A stretch of DNA of 64,000 nt from Vespula vulgaris (Eukaryota; Arthropoda; Insecta; Hymenoptera; Vespidae). Positions 63,501 to 64,000 of this stretch are shown here, piece by piece. Where the stretch lies: assembly GCF_905475345.1 (NCBI RefSeq), contig NC_066594.1, positions 4,635,501 to 4,699,500 on the forward strand. The letters run 5' to 3'. Below the pieces are notes generated by a model. It made no database searches. It was not told where the DNA came from and was given only the letters and a program-made list of their open reading frames with translations. The translations under genes were made by a program, and so were the position numbers. Within the stretch, counting starts at the first letter, position 1, and each line of letters begins with the position of its first letter.

Positions 63501-64000
63501 TTAATAAAAATATATCCTCCTTTTAAATATTTATATCATTTTTAATGTACTGAATGTAAGTATTTATTTCTATAAATATAAGATAAATATTATTTAAAAT
63601 AATCTCTAATATATAGTTAAATTCGCGTTTCAAAAAAAGTATATGCTAAAATACAGACTTGCTTTCCTTCGAGAATCAGAACGTAAGATATATAATTTCC
63701 ACTATTGTTTTCTTCCTTATTATAATTGCTTTTACTTACTATATGTGTATAAGTAGATATATATAAATATAGATGACGCCATGATCTATTGACGATAGAA
63801 AACGATTGAAGTAACGATAAAGATACTCTCTCAAAAGAGTTTTCACAATGAGCATTGTAGCGTTTTCAAAGAATATAAAGCGATTGCAACAAGCTCGAGA
63901 GAGGAAAGAGAAGATCACAGTAACGATACATCGAAACTCAAAAGTCTTGTTGTTAGCTTTATATGTGGGAAAGGGATGTACGTGCACATCTATCATTGCG
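60569..64000 (+). other. Intron 3 (5' part), window ends inside it
   Basis: After the exon-3 donor no further exon was found to the end of the window. A completing Ig half (Asp-x-Gly-x-Tyr-x-Cys) is absent from all + frames I inspected. The stretch is AT-rich, with an impure GA/AG tract near 61236-61270, poly-T/A runs after 62880 and a short CA-rich run near 63252-63270. The minus-strand frames (for example 62005-62331 and 63739-63996) show no domain. Confidence 0.6.

Larger units (their letters stand above)
43140..64000 (+). other. 5' part of an Ig-superfamily (Sidestep-like) gene, running off the right edge
   Basis: This is a gene-level entry. The reconstructed layout is a candidate non-coding exon 1 in the CpG island, an intron of about 3.4-3.7 kb, exon 2 (47421-47652, start codon and signal peptide), intron 2 (47653-60435), exon 3 (60436-60568, first Ig half-domain), then an intron that is still open at the window end. 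Exons 2 and 3 are firm. The link to the CpG island is inference. The protein is expected to continue with several more Ig domains, possibly a fibronectin III domain, and a transmembrane segment if it is a full Sidestep homologue. None of that is visible here. Confidence 0.6.

Noticed and set aside
1..64000. CRISPR arrays, rRNA genes, operons, phage or integrated viral genes
   Set aside because: None seen. Composition, introns and repeats are those of an animal nuclear genome. No reverse transcriptase, integrase or capsid motif was found in the frames examined.

Overview
This window is eukaryotic DNA, most likely from an insect. It is about two-thirds A+T, carries many GA/CT and TA microsatellites, has very little coding sequence, and its recognisable exons have GT/AG splice sites separated by multi-kilobase introns. 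Strings such as TCGA and CGAA are frequent, so CpG does not look depleted. That fits a lineage with little germline CpG methylation loss, such as Hymenoptera (bees, ants, wasps). The order-level placement is inference from base composition and from the gene family, not from a diagnostic marker.

One protein-coding gene is supported. It lies on the + strand in the right-hand third and is only its 5' end. A CpG-rich, GC-rich island at about 43.14-43.99 kb, directly downstream of a long CT-rich tract, is the best candidate for its promoter and non-coding first exon. A coding exon at 47421-47652 supplies the start codon and signal peptide (CDS from 47535). After a 12.8-kb intron, the exon at 60436-60568 supplies the first half of an immunoglobulin V-type domain. 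The two exons join exactly in phase (1 nt + 2 nt) and give an 83-residue N-terminus. The Ig half carries the family-typical Cys, then a VLWF motif, then a Gly-Asp-Pro-Leu-Tyr ending. This resembles the insect Sidestep family of Ig cell-surface proteins, which act in motor-axon guidance and neuronal recognition as ligands of Beaten-path receptors. The remaining exons (rest of the Ig domains, transmembrane segment, tail) lie to the right of the window.

The first 43 kb holds no gene I can defend. It looks like intergenic DNA or a giant intron. It contains simple repeats, a degenerate GGAT-type minisatellite (34.37-34.51 kb), a likely Tc1/mariner-type inverted-repeat end (about 18.72-18.80 kb), a decayed tRNA-like or SINE-head sequence (26.19-26.25 kb), and several islands of higher GC that could be regulatory or old exons. 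The best of these islands are at 3.0-3.25, 6.48-6.72, 12.06-12.42, 15.69-15.79, 21.58-21.80, 32.42-32.76 and 41.90-42.30 kb. Inside intron 2 of the Ig gene, two further GC-rich islands (49.99-50.66 and 54.24-54.62 kb) are candidate enhancers.

I found no rRNA, CRISPR, phage or bacterial features and no intact transposase. Nothing here qualifies convincingly as a new biological system. The most testable items are the gene structure of the Ig protein, a recurring layout of GA/CT tract next to GC-rich island, an Ig-like signature on the minus strand at 22.3 kb, and a GC-rich open stretch at 32.4-32.76 kb.
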